Notes: a model not told the origin generated them from the sequence alone. A stretch of 64,000 nt of DNA from Phocoenobacter atlanticus (GCF_030764225.1 NZ_JASAXH010000007.1), one strand, 5' to 3'; numbered from the stretch's first letter, positions 1-8,895 are shown. Translations and numbers: made by a program.

Positions 1-52
1 TTATATCTTTGCGAGGGTCTTCTAAATCTTTAAAAGCTGATAATATATTCAT
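1..52 (-). CDS. ISAs1-family transposase, N-terminal fragment cut by window edge
   Basis: Reading leftward from an ATG at 52-50, the first 17 codons give MNILSAFKDLEDPRKDI, after which the window ends. A short N-terminus carrying an (F/I)xxLEDPR motif is typical of ISAs1/H-repeat-type transposases, whose DDE domain would lie beyond the left edge. A ribosome-binding site (AGGTG) sits about 7 bases upstream of the ATG. The fragment is too short to tell whether the gene is intact. The family call rests on this motif alone and on the adjacent transposase gene, which shows that this is an insertion-sequence cluster. Confidence 0.6.
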   Translation of the reverse strand, partial: MNILSAFKDLEDPRKDI

Positions 53-125
53 TTTTACACCTATTTGTTATTGAATAATAGGTGCTATTAGATCATATTT
101 TTAAGAAAAGTGCGATCTTGCCCTG
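1..125 (-). mobile_element. Right part of an ISAs1-family insertion sequence (partial)
   Basis: This comprises the transposase start and its upstream region. The outer boundary is inferred. Read on the minus strand, 125-111 begins CAGGGCAAGATCGCA, and terminal repeats beginning CAGGG are common in this family. The neighbouring ISL3 element lacks a recognisable left end in the expected place, so this element may have inserted into or replaced it. The other end is outside the window, so the boundary cannot be verified here. Confidence 0.4.
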
Positions 126-1377
126 AAGTTATAATAATCATCATGATGAAATATTTATTTGAACAAGCGTTATCTATTAACGCACCTTGGTTTATTGCCA
201 AGATAAACTTTGACGATCAAAAAGGACGTCTTGATATCCACTTAGACTTTGCTCGTGGCAGTCATTTTGCAGACAAAGATGGTCGCCTCTGTCCAGTACA
301 TGATACTGTTAACAAGACTTGGTGACACTTAAACTTCTTTCAACACGAATGCTATTTACACGCACGTATTCCTCGTATTAAGTGCGATAATGGTAGTGTA
401 AAGCTCATTACACCTGATTGGTCTGGAAAACTATCTGGCTTTACCTTATTATTTGAAGCATTGTTGTTACAGCTAGCTATCTCTATGCCGGTCAGCAAGG
501 TTAGTCAGCTGGTAGGCGTATCAGAATATAAAATTTGGGCTATGCTAGACAAGTACGTTGAGCAGGCACTTTCTGAACAAGATTTATCAACAATTGAACA
601 GATAGGTATTGATGAAACTTCAATTGCTAAAGGTCATAGCTACATTAGTCTGTTTGTCGACTTATACCAACGTCGTACTATTCACATCAGTGAAGGAAAA
701 GGAAGCGATACAATCTGTGATTTTGTTGCTCATCTTACAAAACAAAATGGTACAGCAGAGCAAGTGAAAGAAGTCAGTTGTGATATGTCGCCAGCCTTTA
801 TTAAAGGGGTGTCAGAGTCATTGCCAGAAGCAAAAATAACCTTTGATAAGTTTCATATTTTAAAGCTCATTAATGAGGCAGTTGATAGTGTGAGAAGAAC
901 TGAGGCAAAAACTAATCCATTACTAAAAGGCAACCGTTATACAGTACTCAAGAATGATGCAAATTTAACGGCAAAACAAAGAGAAGCCAAATCATCGCTG
1001 TCAAAACTAAATCTTAAGACGATGCGGGCTGTGAGCATGCGAGAAACGTTTCAACAGCTATATTCATCACCTGATTTATTTTCATTTGAACAGGCTCTAA
1101 AACGTTGGTATTTCTGGGCAACACACAGTCAATTATCACCAATGATAAAAGTAGCAAAGACGATTAAGAAACATTGGAATGGTGTGTTGCACTGGGTTGA
1201 TAGTAAGATTAACAATGGTATTTTAGAAGGGCTCAACTCGGTACTACAAGCAGCCAAAAGAAAAGCCAGAGGTTACAAAGTAAAACATTTTAAAACAATG
1301 GCTTTTTTATTGACTGGAAAACTAGATTTTACAGCTCAGAACCCTTATTTACCCACTTGATTTTTGGGAGAGCCAAA
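126..1377 (+). mobile_element. ISL3-family insertion sequence, left end not found
   Basis: The element consists of the broken transposase gene plus a right end that reads CACTTGATTTTTGGGAGAGCC (last bases near 1374). In the inverted sense this gives a GGCTCTCCC tip, and ISL3-family ends start with a similar GGCTCT-type motif. The same right-end sequence occurs again at 53768-53791. No matching inverted GGCTCT end is visible to the left of the gene, so the left terminus is either diverged or was removed by the ISAs1-type element at 1-125. Confidence 0.6.
143..1360 (+). pseudogene. ISL3-family transposase broken by a single in-frame stop
   Basis: One continuous frame runs from ATG at 143 (or 146) to the TGA at 1358-1360 and is interrupted only by TGA at 323-325. 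On either side the protein reads ...DTVNKTW - stop - HLNFFQHECYLHAR..., where ISL3 transposases usually have TWRHLNFF. A CGA to TGA change in that arginine codon is the simplest explanation. The region after the stop holds the DDE catalytic domain (IDETSIAKGH, then DMSPAFIKGV and a C-terminal GILEGLNSVLQAAKR). Apart from the stop, the 405-codon gene has the normal length and layout, so inactivation looks recent. An internal start near 461 could produce a protein lacking the N-terminal zinc-binding/HTH region, which is unlikely to be functional. Confidence 0.85.
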
Positions 1378-1440
1378 ATTTACTACTTTTATGCTCGCTG
1401 ATTTTTAATAACATTTAGTTATTGATTTTATGAAATCAAT

Positions 1441-1461
1441 AGGTAAGGATTGCCCTTACCT
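1441..1461 (-). terminator. Hairpin after purF, possible operon end
   Basis: Arms AGGTAAGG (1441-1448) and CCTTACCT (1454-1461) form an 8-bp stem 14 bases past the purF stop codon. The sequence that follows on the minus strand is AT-rich but lacks a clean U tract, so this may be a weak terminator or simply a transcript-stabilising hairpin. Confidence 0.4.
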
Positions 1462-1474
1462 TGAGTTATAAGTT

Positions 1475-2920
1475 TCACTCCTTTAGAATTTCTTGTAGAT
1501 TAGGGTTATCTTTTTCATTAGTTATATAATGACCATCAAATATACTTGTTTCAAATTGTGTTAGTTTAGGATTGAGTTCCATAATTAATGTTTTTAGATC
1601 AGTTAAATCTTGAAATATAATTCCATCAGCACCTATTTGCTTACCAATAGCCTCATCATCTCTGTTATAACCAATCAATTCTGTGGCTAAGGGCATATCA
1701 ATGCCATAGACATTAGGATAACGAACTGCTGGTGCAGCTGAAGCAAAATAAACCTTTTTTGCTCCCATCTCTCGAGCCATTTTGATAATTTGCTTTGATG
1801 TTGTTCCACGTACAATAGAATCATCTACTAGTAAGACATTTTTCCCCTCAAATTCACTACGAATAGGATTGAGTTTACGTCGCACAGATTGTTGTCGTTG
1901 TGCTTGGTTAGGCATAATAAAAGTACGTCCAATATAATGGTTTTTTACAAAACCAAATCGACAGGGTAAGTTTAAATACCGAGCCATTTCAATGGCGGCT
2001 GTTCCACTTGTTTCTGGTATAGGAATAATGACATCAATATCGTGATGTGACCATTCGCGCTGTAATTTTTGAGCTAATTTGATACCTTGTGCCATACGAG
2101 AATGATAAACCGAGACACCGTCCAAAATAGAGTCAGGACGGGATAAATAAATATATTCAAATAAGCAAGGAGTAGTTTGTGGATGGTCTACACAAATTTG
2201 AGTAAAACATTCTCCTTGTGTACTAATAAAAATAGCTTCTCCTGCTTGAATATCTCGTTCTAACTTAAAACCACAGATACTTAAAGCTGCACTTTCGGAT
2301 GCAACCATATACTCCGTTCCTTTATCTGTTTGGCGGCTTCCATAGACGAGAGGTCGTATACCATAAGGATCTCGAAATGCGACAATACCGTAGCCAGTAA
2401 TAAGTGTTACAACTGCATATCCACCACGAATTCGTTGATGAACTTGAGTAATTGCTTGAAAGATATCTTTTGCAGTAGGGGTTTTTGCTCCTTGTCTCTG
2501 TAGCTCATGAGCAAAAACATTTAATAATATTTCTGAATCAGAATAGGTATTAAGGTGCCGCAGATCATTACTATGAATTTCTTCAATTAATTGAGCGGTA
2601 TTTGTCAAATTACCATTATGAGCTAGTGCGATACCGTAGGGTGCGTTAACGTAGAAAGGTTGAGCTTCTGCCACATTATTTGTACCTGCAGTTGGGTATC
2701 GAACGTGTCCAATACCAATATTTCCTGTTAATTTTTTCATATGGCGAGTACGAATAACCTCTCTGACTAATCCATTTTCTTTTCGCATATAAAATTTACC
2801 ATTATCGCCAGTAACTATTCCAGCAGCATCTTGCCCACGGTGTTGTAACACCGTAAGGGCATCAAAGATAATTTGATTTACATAATTTTGAGCAACAACA
2901 ACACCAACAACACCACACAT
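1475..2920 (-). CDS. purF: Amidophosphoribosyltransferase (first step of purine synthesis)
   Basis: PurF transfers the amide nitrogen of glutamine to PRPP to give phosphoribosylamine. The 481-residue protein starts MCGVVG, so Cys2 is the N-terminal glutaminase nucleophile with no propeptide, as in the Escherichia coli enzyme. The Ntn glutaminase domain (HRGQDAAG, GHVRYPTAG, AHNGNLTN) fills roughly residues 1-230. The PRPP site LLVDDSIVRGTTS lies near residue 360. No cysteine-rich Fe-S motif like that of Bacillus PurF is apparent. It is the last gene of the operon, 2 bases after purD. By eye it is close to E. coli PurF throughout (for example ASAAPAVRYPNVYGIDMP), unlike most of the other Pur proteins here, so it may have a different history from the rest of the cluster. 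Confidence 0.96.
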   Translation of the reverse strand: MCGVVGVVVAQNYVNQIIFDALTVLQHRGQDAAGIVTGDNGKFYMRKENGLVREVIRTRHMKKLTGNIGIGHVRYPTAGTNNVAEAQPFYVNAPYGIALAHNGNLTNTAQLIEEIHSNDLRHLNTYSDSEILLNVFAHELQRQGAKTPTAKDIFQAITQVHQRIRGGYAVVTLITGYGIVAFRDPYGIRPLVYGSRQTDKGTEYMVASESAALSICGFKLERDIQAGEAIFISTQGECFTQICVDHPQTTPCLFEYIYLSRPDSILDGVSVYHSRMAQGIKLAQKLQREWSHHDIDVIIPIPETSGTAAIEMARYLNLPCRFGFVKNHYIGRTFIMPNQAQRQQSVRRKLNPIRSEFEGKNVLLVDDSIVRGTTSKQIIKMAREMGAKKVYFASAAPAVRYPNVYGIDMPLATELIGYNRDDEAIGKQIGADGIIFQDLTDLKTLIMELNPKLTQFETSIFDGHYITNEKDNPNLQEILKE

Positions 2921-2922
2921 TT

Positions 2923-4200
2923 TTATATCCCTTTATCTGAAAGTAATTGACCAATATCATTACGATAATACATTTCTCTAAAAGTAATGTTAGCCACGTT
3001 TTGATATGCTTTTTCTTTTGCCTGTTCTAGGCTACTCGCTATTCCTACGATATTAAGCACCCTTCCACCGTTTGTGTAGTAGAGGTGTTCTTTTTCTTGA
3101 ACACCTGCGAAGAAAATTTGACAATCCTTTTTTTCAATGCTTTCTGCTATGCCTAAAATTTTGTCCCCTTTCTTATATTTGGTAGGGTAGCCCCCTGCAG
3201 TAAGGACGACACAACAAGTGCTAGCGTTATGCCATTGTAGAGTGATACTTTCTAACTGTTTATCTAAGGATTTTTGAATAATCTCCAGTAGATCACTTTC
3301 TAAAAGTGGTAAAACGGCTTGCGTTTCAGGATCACCAAAACGCATATTGTATTCGAGTAAATAAACGCCGTCAGCACACACCATTAATCCAAAGAAAATG
3401 ACGCCTGCAAAGTCCATTTTTTCTTGCTGTAACCCTTTTAATGTTGGTTGCAGAATATCAGTAATGAATTGTTGTTTTACTTCTGGGGTGTAATGTGGAT
3501 TGGGGGCAATAACCCCCATTCCGCCAGTATTTAAACCTGTATCTCCCTCACCAATTTTTTTGTGATCTTTGGCAGAGATAAAAGGTAAAATTGTTTTACC
3601 ATCAGTGACTGATAAAATAGAAATTTCCACACCTTCTAGAAATTGTTCGATAATAATGGTATCACCAGCATTGGCGAAAACTTTTTTAACCATCATATCA
3701 TCAATGGTTTTTTCAGCCTCTGTATGTGTTTGACAGATAACCACGCCCTTACCTGCTGCTAAACCACTGGCTTTAACTACAAGGGGATATGGCATAAATT
3801 TGATATAACCTAGAGCAAGTTTAGGATCATTAAAACTTTGTGATTTTGCTGTTTTCACACCATACTTCTGCATAAATTGCTTAGCGAAAGATTTAGAACC
3901 TTCTAATTTAGCTGCTTTTTTATCAGGTCCAAAAATAGTTAAGTTATTTTGCTGAAATAAATCAACGATACCTGCTACTAATAATTCCTCACTACCAACA
4001 ATTGTTAAATCTATTTGTTGTTCTTTAGCAAAAGTAAGGATTTCTTGACTTGTTGTTAAGTTTACATTTTCGCAATTAGGTAATAAAGTATCATAGGCAT
4101 TACCCACTGCTGCGTAAATCTTTGTTACTCGTGGATTTTGAGCTATCTTCCAAGCGATAGCGTGTTCACGACCACCTGCTCCTATAATTAATATTTTCAT
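2923..4200 (-). CDS. purD: Phosphoribosylamine-glycine ligase
   Basis: PurD joins glycine to phosphoribosylamine using ATP, the second step of the pathway. The 425-residue protein has the usual length, with an N-terminal GAGGREHAIAWK motif and an ATP-grasp core (VVKASGLAAGKGV; RFGDPETQAVLPLL, which holds metal-binding residues). It lies between purH and purF with gaps of 10 and 2 bases, so all are surely co-transcribed. The NFxFxGxxxxAAxLEGSK-type segment (PDKKAAKLEGSKSFAKQFM) resembles Firmicutes and Fusobacteria PurD more than the enteric form; this is a judgement from memory and not an alignment. Confidence 0.95.
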   Translation of the reverse strand: MKILIIGAGGREHAIAWKIAQNPRVTKIYAAVGNAYDTLLPNCENVNLTTSQEILTFAKEQQIDLTIVGSEELLVAGIVDLFQQNNLTIFGPDKKAAKLEGSKSFAKQFMQKYGVKTAKSQSFNDPKLALGYIKFMPYPLVVKASGLAAGKGVVICQTHTEAEKTIDDMMVKKVFANAGDTIIIEQFLEGVEISILSVTDGKTILPFISAKDHKKIGEGDTGLNTGGMGVIAPNPHYTPEVKQQFITDILQPTLKGLQQEKMDFAGVIFFGLMVCADGVYLLEYNMRFGDPETQAVLPLLESDLLEIIQKSLDKQLESITLQWHNASTCCVVLTAGGYPTKYKKGDKILGIAESIEKKDCQIFFAGVQEKEHLYYTNGGRVLNIVGIASSLEQAKEKAYQNVANITFREMYYRNDIGQLLSDKGI

Positions 4201-4210
4201 TTAGGTTACC

Positions 4211-5728
4211 TTAATGTTTAAAATGTCTTAATTGACTAAATACCATCGCAATATCTTTTTTATTGCAGACATCAATAGAATCTTGATCACGAATAGAGCC
4301 ACCCGGTTGAATAATTGCAGTAATAGCATTTTCTGATACTAATTCAACCACATCACTAAATGGGAAAAATGCATCAGAGGCAAGCACCATATTGGTTTTA
4401 TCAAAGGTATTAGCTCTTTCAATGGCTTTTTCTGTTGCCCAAATACGACTGACTTCACCGCCACCAATTCCAAGTGTTTGTCCATCTTTGGCAATCACTA
4501 TTGCATTTGATTTCACATATTTAACCACTTTTAAAGCAAATAATAAGTCTTTATTCTCAATATCATTTGGTTGTTTATTTGTGACCACTTTAGCATTATC
4601 TAGTAGGGCATTATTTACGTCTTGTACTAACAAACCACCATCTACTTTGATATATTCTTTACTGTCTTGTGGCTTTTGATTGCATTTGATGACTCTTAAG
4701 TTTTTCTTTTGTTTAAGAACAGTAAGGGCGTTATCGCTAAAGCTAGGAGCAATAACAATTTCTAGGAAAATATCGTTTAATTTTTTTGCCGTACTTTCAT
4801 CAACTTCACTGTTAAAGGCAACAATGCCACCAAAAATTGATACGGGGTCGCATTCGTAGGTTTTGTTATAGGCTGTTTCAACGCTATCAGCAATGGCAAC
4901 ACCACAAGGTGTTGAGTGCTTAACTGCACAACAAGCAGTATCTTCAGTTTCATTAAATTCACAGACTACTTTCCACGCTAAATCCATATCTCGAATATTG
5001 TTAAATGATAAGGCTTTACCGTTTAGCTGGCTAAAGTTTTTCATTGCTCCATCATTCATTTTATCAACATAGTAAACCGCTTTTTGATGTGAATTTTCGC
5101 CATAACGCATTTCACTTTCTTTTTGATAAGAAATCGTTAAAAATTCAGGGCAGTCATCATCAAGTAGGAATTGGGAAATAGCAGCATCATAACAAGCGGT
5201 CAGATTAAATACTTTTTTTGCAAAAAATTTCCTTGTTTCATAGCTAATAGTTTGACTGTTATTTAGTTCATCAATAACGATTTGATAATCTTTTTTATCA
5301 GTAATGACTACTACATCTTTAAATGACTTGGCAGCACTGCGGAGCATTGTTGGACCACCAATATCAATAAATTCAATAGTATCATCAAAAGGTAAATTTT
5401 CTTTCACTTTATCAAAGAATGGATAAAGATTCACAATGACAAAATCAATGGTGGCGATATTTTTTTCTCTTAAAGTTTGCATATGTTCTGCATTGTCACG
5501 TATTGCCAAAATACCACCGTGAATATATGGGTGGAGCGTTTTTACTCGACCATCTAGCATTTCATCAGATTCAATCACTTGGCTGACCTCTAGTACAGGT
5601 ACACCGTTATCTAATAAATGTTGATAAGTTCCACCTGTAGAAATAATCTCTATATCGTGTTTAATCAATTGTTCAGCTAACTCAACAACACCTTCCTTAT
5701 CATAAACGGATATTAATGCTCTTTTCAT
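4211..5728 (-). CDS. purH: Bifunctional AICAR formyltransferase / IMP cyclohydrolase
   Basis: PurH carries out the last two steps to IMP. Its methylglyoxal-synthase-like cyclohydrolase domain occupies about residues 1-130 (ISTGGTYQHL, LDGRVKTLHPYIHGG). The formyltransferase domain follows, with the catalytic Lys-His in VKHSTPCGVA and the C-terminal IQPGGSIRDQDSID. At 505 residues it is shorter than the roughly 529-residue E. coli protein, and it resembles Clostridium/Fusobacterium PurH by eye. The gene contains a full uptake-type motif on the plus strand (5192-5202). A gap of 76 bases separates it from purN upstream. Confidence 0.95.
   Translation of the reverse strand: MKRALISVYDKEGVVELAEQLIKHDIEIISTGGTYQHLLDNGVPVLEVSQVIESDEMLDGRVKTLHPYIHGGILAIRDNAEHMQTLREKNIATIDFVIVNLYPFFDKVKENLPFDDTIEFIDIGGPTMLRSAAKSFKDVVVITDKKDYQIVIDELNNSQTISYETRKFFAKKVFNLTACYDAAISQFLLDDDCPEFLTISYQKESEMRYGENSHQKAVYYVDKMNDGAMKNFSQLNGKALSFNNIRDMDLAWKVVCEFNETEDTACCAVKHSTPCGVAIADSVETAYNKTYECDPVSIFGGIVAFNSEVDESTAKKLNDIFLEIVIAPSFSDNALTVLKQKKNLRVIKCNQKPQDSKEYIKVDGGLLVQDVNNALLDNAKVVTNKQPNDIENKDLLFALKVVKYVKSNAIVIAKDGQTLGIGGGEVSRIWATEKAIERANTFDKTNMVLASDAFFPFSDVVELVSENAITAIIQPGGSIRDQDSIDVCNKKDIAMVFSQLRHFKH
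5192..5202 (+). repeat. DNA uptake-type sequence inside purH
   Basis: ACAAGCGGTCA is followed by GATTAAATA and a T tract leading to GCAAAA. This is the full form of the A. pleuropneumoniae-type uptake signal. It lies inside a gene that otherwise looks foreign. Confidence 0.8.
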
Positions 5729-5804
5729 TTTTTCATTTCCTGATTGTTATTCTAAAATAAGTTTGTTATCACAAATACAATGTAAAGATGGGGTTATTCT
5801 TTCT

Positions 5805-6371
5805 TTACAGTGAATATTTAATTAGGTCTTTAACTACCATTGGTAATAATACCCACTCTTTTTCTAATACCAATTTGGCAATCTCTTTGACACTGTTGGC
5901 ATTACTGATATCTACTTCGCTTTGAGCGATAATATCGCCAGTATCTATACCTTCATTTACATAATGCACAGTGCAACCACTAATGGTATCACCACTTTCA
6001 AAGACAGCTTTGTGTACATTTAAGCCATACATTCCACGTCCACCATATTTAGGTAGTAGCGAGGGGTGGATATTAATGACGGTATAGCCGTCAGTGAGGT
6101 CTTTATCTAAAATAGATAAAAATCCAGCCAGTACCACTAAATTAATTTTGCGTGTAGCTAAAATTTCACAAATTTGCTGTGAACAATCGTCTCTTGTTAC
6201 TTGAAAGGTGGTGATATGGTGTTGTTCAGCGAGAGCGGTAGCTTTACAATTTCTATCTGCAACAACGCAATCGATTGCAATTTTATGTTTAATTAATTGC
6301 ATCATATTGCTACCACCACCAGAGACTAAAACAGCAATTTTGACAGGGTCTTTAGGTGTTATTTTAGACAC
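5805..6371 (-). CDS. purN: Phosphoribosylglycinamide formyltransferase (folate-dependent)
   Basis: PurN formylates GAR using 10-formyltetrahydrofolate. The 188-residue protein shows the N-terminal VLVSGGGSNMMQL loop, the catalytic Asn-His stretch VINIHPSLLPKYGGRGMYG, and VNEGIDTGDII with the catalytic Asp. It is shorter than the 212-residue E. coli enzyme and close in size to Firmicutes PurN. Its start overlaps the end of purM by 13 bases, implying translational coupling. Confidence 0.94.
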   Translation of the reverse strand: MSKITPKDPVKIAVLVSGGGSNMMQLIKHKIAIDCVVADRNCKATALAEQHHITTFQVTRDDCSQQICEILATRKINLVVLAGFLSILDKDLTDGYTVINIHPSLLPKYGGRGMYGLNVHKAVFESGDTISGCTVHYVNEGIDTGDIIAQSEVDISNANSVKEIAKLVLEKEWVLLPMVVKDLIKYSL

Positions 6372-7375
6372 AATTGATTATCTCCTTGTTCAATATGTCC
6401 AATCACATAAGCAGGTTCGCCAATACTGGCTAAATAATCAATAACATCATCAGCCATATCAGGATTAACCACAAGGGTAAAACCTACGCCCATATTAAAA
6501 GTGCCAAACATCTCATCTTCACTGATATTACTTCGTTGCTGAACTTCGGCAAAGAGTGGTAGTGATTGCCATAGTGGAGTGACCTTATTTTTGAACACTA
6601 CAGGTGATAAGTCTTTATTCATACAACGAGGTAGATTTTCAATCAAACCACCGCCAGTAATATGTGCCATTGCGTGAATATCAAACTTTTCCAATAGTTG
6701 TAAGATCGGTTTCACATAGATTTTGGTTGGAGTTAGTAGCCAATTACTGACACTTTTGCCTTCAATAACTTCATTATAATCGCTAAAAATTTTGCGTAGC
6801 AGAGAAAAACCATTACTATGAAAACCACTCGAAGGTAAGGCAATAATACTATCACCAGCACGTACTTTATCCCCATTAATCAATTGTGATTTTTCTACGA
6901 CACCAACACAAAATCCAGCAATATCGTAATCACCGATTTGATAAAATCCGGGCATTTCAGCGGTTTCTCCACCAATTAAAGCTGCTCCAGCTTGTAAACA
7001 GCCATCAGAAATGCCTGATACTAATTCAGCGGCAACTTCAGCCTCTAATTTGCCACACGCCAAATAATCTAAAAAGAACAGTGGTTTTGCACCGTGACAT
7101 AAAATATCATTAACACACATCGCCACGGCATCAATACCGACCGTATCGTATTTTTTCTGCGTTAAAGCGATTTCTAATTTTGTGCCTACACCGTCGGTGC
7201 CTGATACTAAAATGGGGTTTTTATATTTACCCAATTCGTACATCGCTCCAAAACTACCTAAATTGGTTAGTACTGATGAATTATGTGTTTGTTGCACTTT
7301 TTTCTTCATCAGTTCAACGGCTTTATAGCCTTCTTCTTTATCTACGCCTGCTTGTTTGTATGTACTTGTGGTCAT
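6359..7375 (-). CDS. purM: Phosphoribosylformylglycinamidine cyclo-ligase (AIR synthetase)
   Basis: PurM closes the imidazole ring with ATP. It has 338 residues, with the family signatures VSGTDGVGTKLEIA, NDILCHGAKPLFFLDY, GGETAEMPGFY and HITGGGLIENLPR in order. It overlaps purN by 13 bases downstream; upstream lies a 63-base gap to the orphan gene ending at 7439. The N-terminus (YKQAGVDKEEGYKAVELMK) and overall character resemble Firmicutes PurM, although PurM is conserved enough that this is weak evidence by itself. Confidence 0.95.
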   Translation of the reverse strand: MTTSTYKQAGVDKEEGYKAVELMKKKVQQTHNSSVLTNLGSFGAMYELGKYKNPILVSGTDGVGTKLEIALTQKKYDTVGIDAVAMCVNDILCHGAKPLFFLDYLACGKLEAEVAAELVSGISDGCLQAGAALIGGETAEMPGFYQIGDYDIAGFCVGVVEKSQLINGDKVRAGDSIIALPSSGFHSNGFSLLRKIFSDYNEVIEGKSVSNWLLTPTKIYVKPILQLLEKFDIHAMAHITGGGLIENLPRCMNKDLSPVVFKNKVTPLWQSLPLFAEVQQRSNISEDEMFGTFNMGVGFTLVVNPDMADDVIDYLASIGEPAYVIGHIEQGDNQLCLK

Positions 7376-7438
7376 TTTTTCTCCACTTTGTTAATTTCAA
7401 CTTAATAAATTCGTAATATACTTATTACAATAAAATGT

Positions 7439-7675
7439 TTAAAACATTCTTCCAAATGCTATTTCCCAGTGTTTGCCTATCATAAGCTGACCTGCCATAT
7501 CTATATGTTTATAATCACGAGTTTTTAAATATCGTTGGCATAATTTACCCACATCAGTATTTTGTAAATCATCAGAAAGTTCTTCCCAAGAAGAAGTATC
7601 ACTACGAGAAAGGGCATAAACAGCAAGTGCAAGGTCATACCATTCTGATTTACTTAATTCTGCTAATTTTTTCAT
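7439..7675 (-). CDS. Unrecognised 78-residue protein encoded inside the purine operon
   Basis: I do not recognise this family. The protein is small and soluble, with no signal peptide or membrane segment, and is rich in Leu, Asp and Tyr (start MKKLAELSKSEWYDLALAVY, end GKHWEIAFGRMF). It lies 8 bases after purC and 63 bases before purM in the same direction, and an AAGAAT-type ribosome-binding site precedes its ATG. It is therefore probably expressed with the pathway enzymes. It has no cysteine cluster or evident catalytic motif. It could be an operon-specific accessory protein or an unrelated gene captured during operon assembly. Confidence 0.7.
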   Translation of the reverse strand: MKKLAELSKSEWYDLALAVYALSRSDTSSWEELSDDLQNTDVGKLCQRYLKTRDYKHIDMAGQLMIGKHWEIAFGRMF

Positions 7676-7682
7676 ATTCTTT

Positions 7683-8387
7683 TTATTTTGCTAAACGCTG
7701 AAAAATTTCCAAATAGGCATCTTCAATATCGCCTAAATCTTGACGGAAACGGTCTTTATCTAATTTTTTACCTGTTTCTTTATCCCAGAAACGACAGGTA
7801 TCAGGCGTAATTTCATCAGCAAGTAAAATATCGCCTTTTGCATTTTTACCAAATTCAATTTTAAAATCGACTAATGTAATGCCAAGTTTGTCAAATTTGG
7901 TTTTTAACAAATCATTAATCTTAGCAGTAATATTATAAATATTTGCCAATTCATCATAAGTTGCTAAACCTAATACGACGGCGTGGTGATCATTAATCAA
8001 TGGATCGCCATATTCATCATTTTTATAGCAAATTTCAAAAATGGTATTATTTGGTTTTGTACCTTCGGTAATACCCACTCGTTTTGCCATTGAACCTGCA
8101 ATTACGTTTCTAACGATGACTTCTAGAGGAAAGATTTTAACTTTTTGGCATAGCTGTTCACGATCGCTTAATTTTTCAATAAAGTGCGTTTTGATACCAT
8201 TTTCTTCCAATAATTTAAAAATTATTGTAGTAATTTGGTTATTGAGTACGCCTTTATCTTTGATTGTTCCTTTTTTTGCACCATTACCAGCCGTGGCATC
8301 ATCTTTGTAAAAAATAATCACTTGCTCAGCATTATCGGTTGCATAAATTTGTTTGGCTTTGCCTTCATAAATAAATTCTGTTTTCAT
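7683..8387 (-). CDS. purC: SAICAR synthetase
   Basis: PurC couples CAIR with aspartate using ATP. The 234-residue protein has the short bacterial form: EGKAKQIYATDN near the N-terminus, the signature VIVRNVIAGSMAKR in the middle and LADEITPDTCRFWD near the C-terminus. The segment KKGTIKDKGVLNNQI resembles the Firmicutes/Clostridia type. It lies 34 bases after purE in the same direction. Confidence 0.95.
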   Translation of the reverse strand: MKTEFIYEGKAKQIYATDNAEQVIIFYKDDATAGNGAKKGTIKDKGVLNNQITTIIFKLLEENGIKTHFIEKLSDREQLCQKVKIFPLEVIVRNVIAGSMAKRVGITEGTKPNNTIFEICYKNDEYGDPLINDHHAVVLGLATYDELANIYNITAKINDLLKTKFDKLGITLVDFKIEFGKNAKGDILLADEITPDTCRFWDKETGKKLDKDRFRQDLGDIEDAYLEIFQRLAK

Positions 8388-8421
8388 TGTTTTTCTCTCG
8401 TTTGGATAAAATAATTAATGG

Positions 8422-8895
8422 TTATAGTTCTACATTCATATTTTGCTTAAAATCAGCCTTCATTTGTTGTCTGAAATCTTGCAGTTTGGTTCGTAATTCG
8501 GCATTGTTTGTTGCTAATATCTGTACCGCAAGCATTCCAGCATTGTAGGAATTATTAATCCCTACAGTAGCCACAGGAATTGATTTTGGCATTTGTACAA
8601 TAGACAATAGAGAGTCTAAACCGTCAAGAGCAGCATTTATCGGTACACCGATAACTGGCAAAGTGGTTTTAGATGCAACAACGCCAGGTAAGTGAGCAGC
8701 AAGTCCAGCACCTGCAATCACAACACCATAGCCTTCACGTTCGAATTCAGCCAGTTTTTCAACCAGTAATTCAGGCACACGGTGTGCTGATAATATGTGT
8801 GCTGAGTACGTTACACCAAATTGTTTAAGGCAATTTGCCGCACCTCGCATTACTTCTAAGTCAGATTGACTACCGAAGATAATTCCTACTTTCAT
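8422..8895 (-). CDS. purE: N5-carboxyaminoimidazole ribonucleotide mutase
   Basis: PurE moves the carboxyl group of N5-CAIR to give CAIR. The 157-residue protein has the class I layout: IIFGSQSDLEVM at the N-terminus, the SAHRVPE catalytic loop and a VQMPKSIPVATVGIN stretch. Class I PurE normally works with PurK, but no purK is in this cluster or elsewhere in the window, so it must be encoded elsewhere if the pathway is complete. The gene is 75 bases downstream of purL, in the second position of the operon. Confidence 0.94.
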   Translation of the reverse strand: MKVGIIFGSQSDLEVMRGAANCLKQFGVTYSAHILSAHRVPELLVEKLAEFEREGYGVVIAGAGLAAHLPGVVASKTTLPVIGVPINAALDGLDSLLSIVQMPKSIPVATVGINNSYNAGMLAVQILATNNAELRTKLQDFRQQMKADFKQNMNVEL

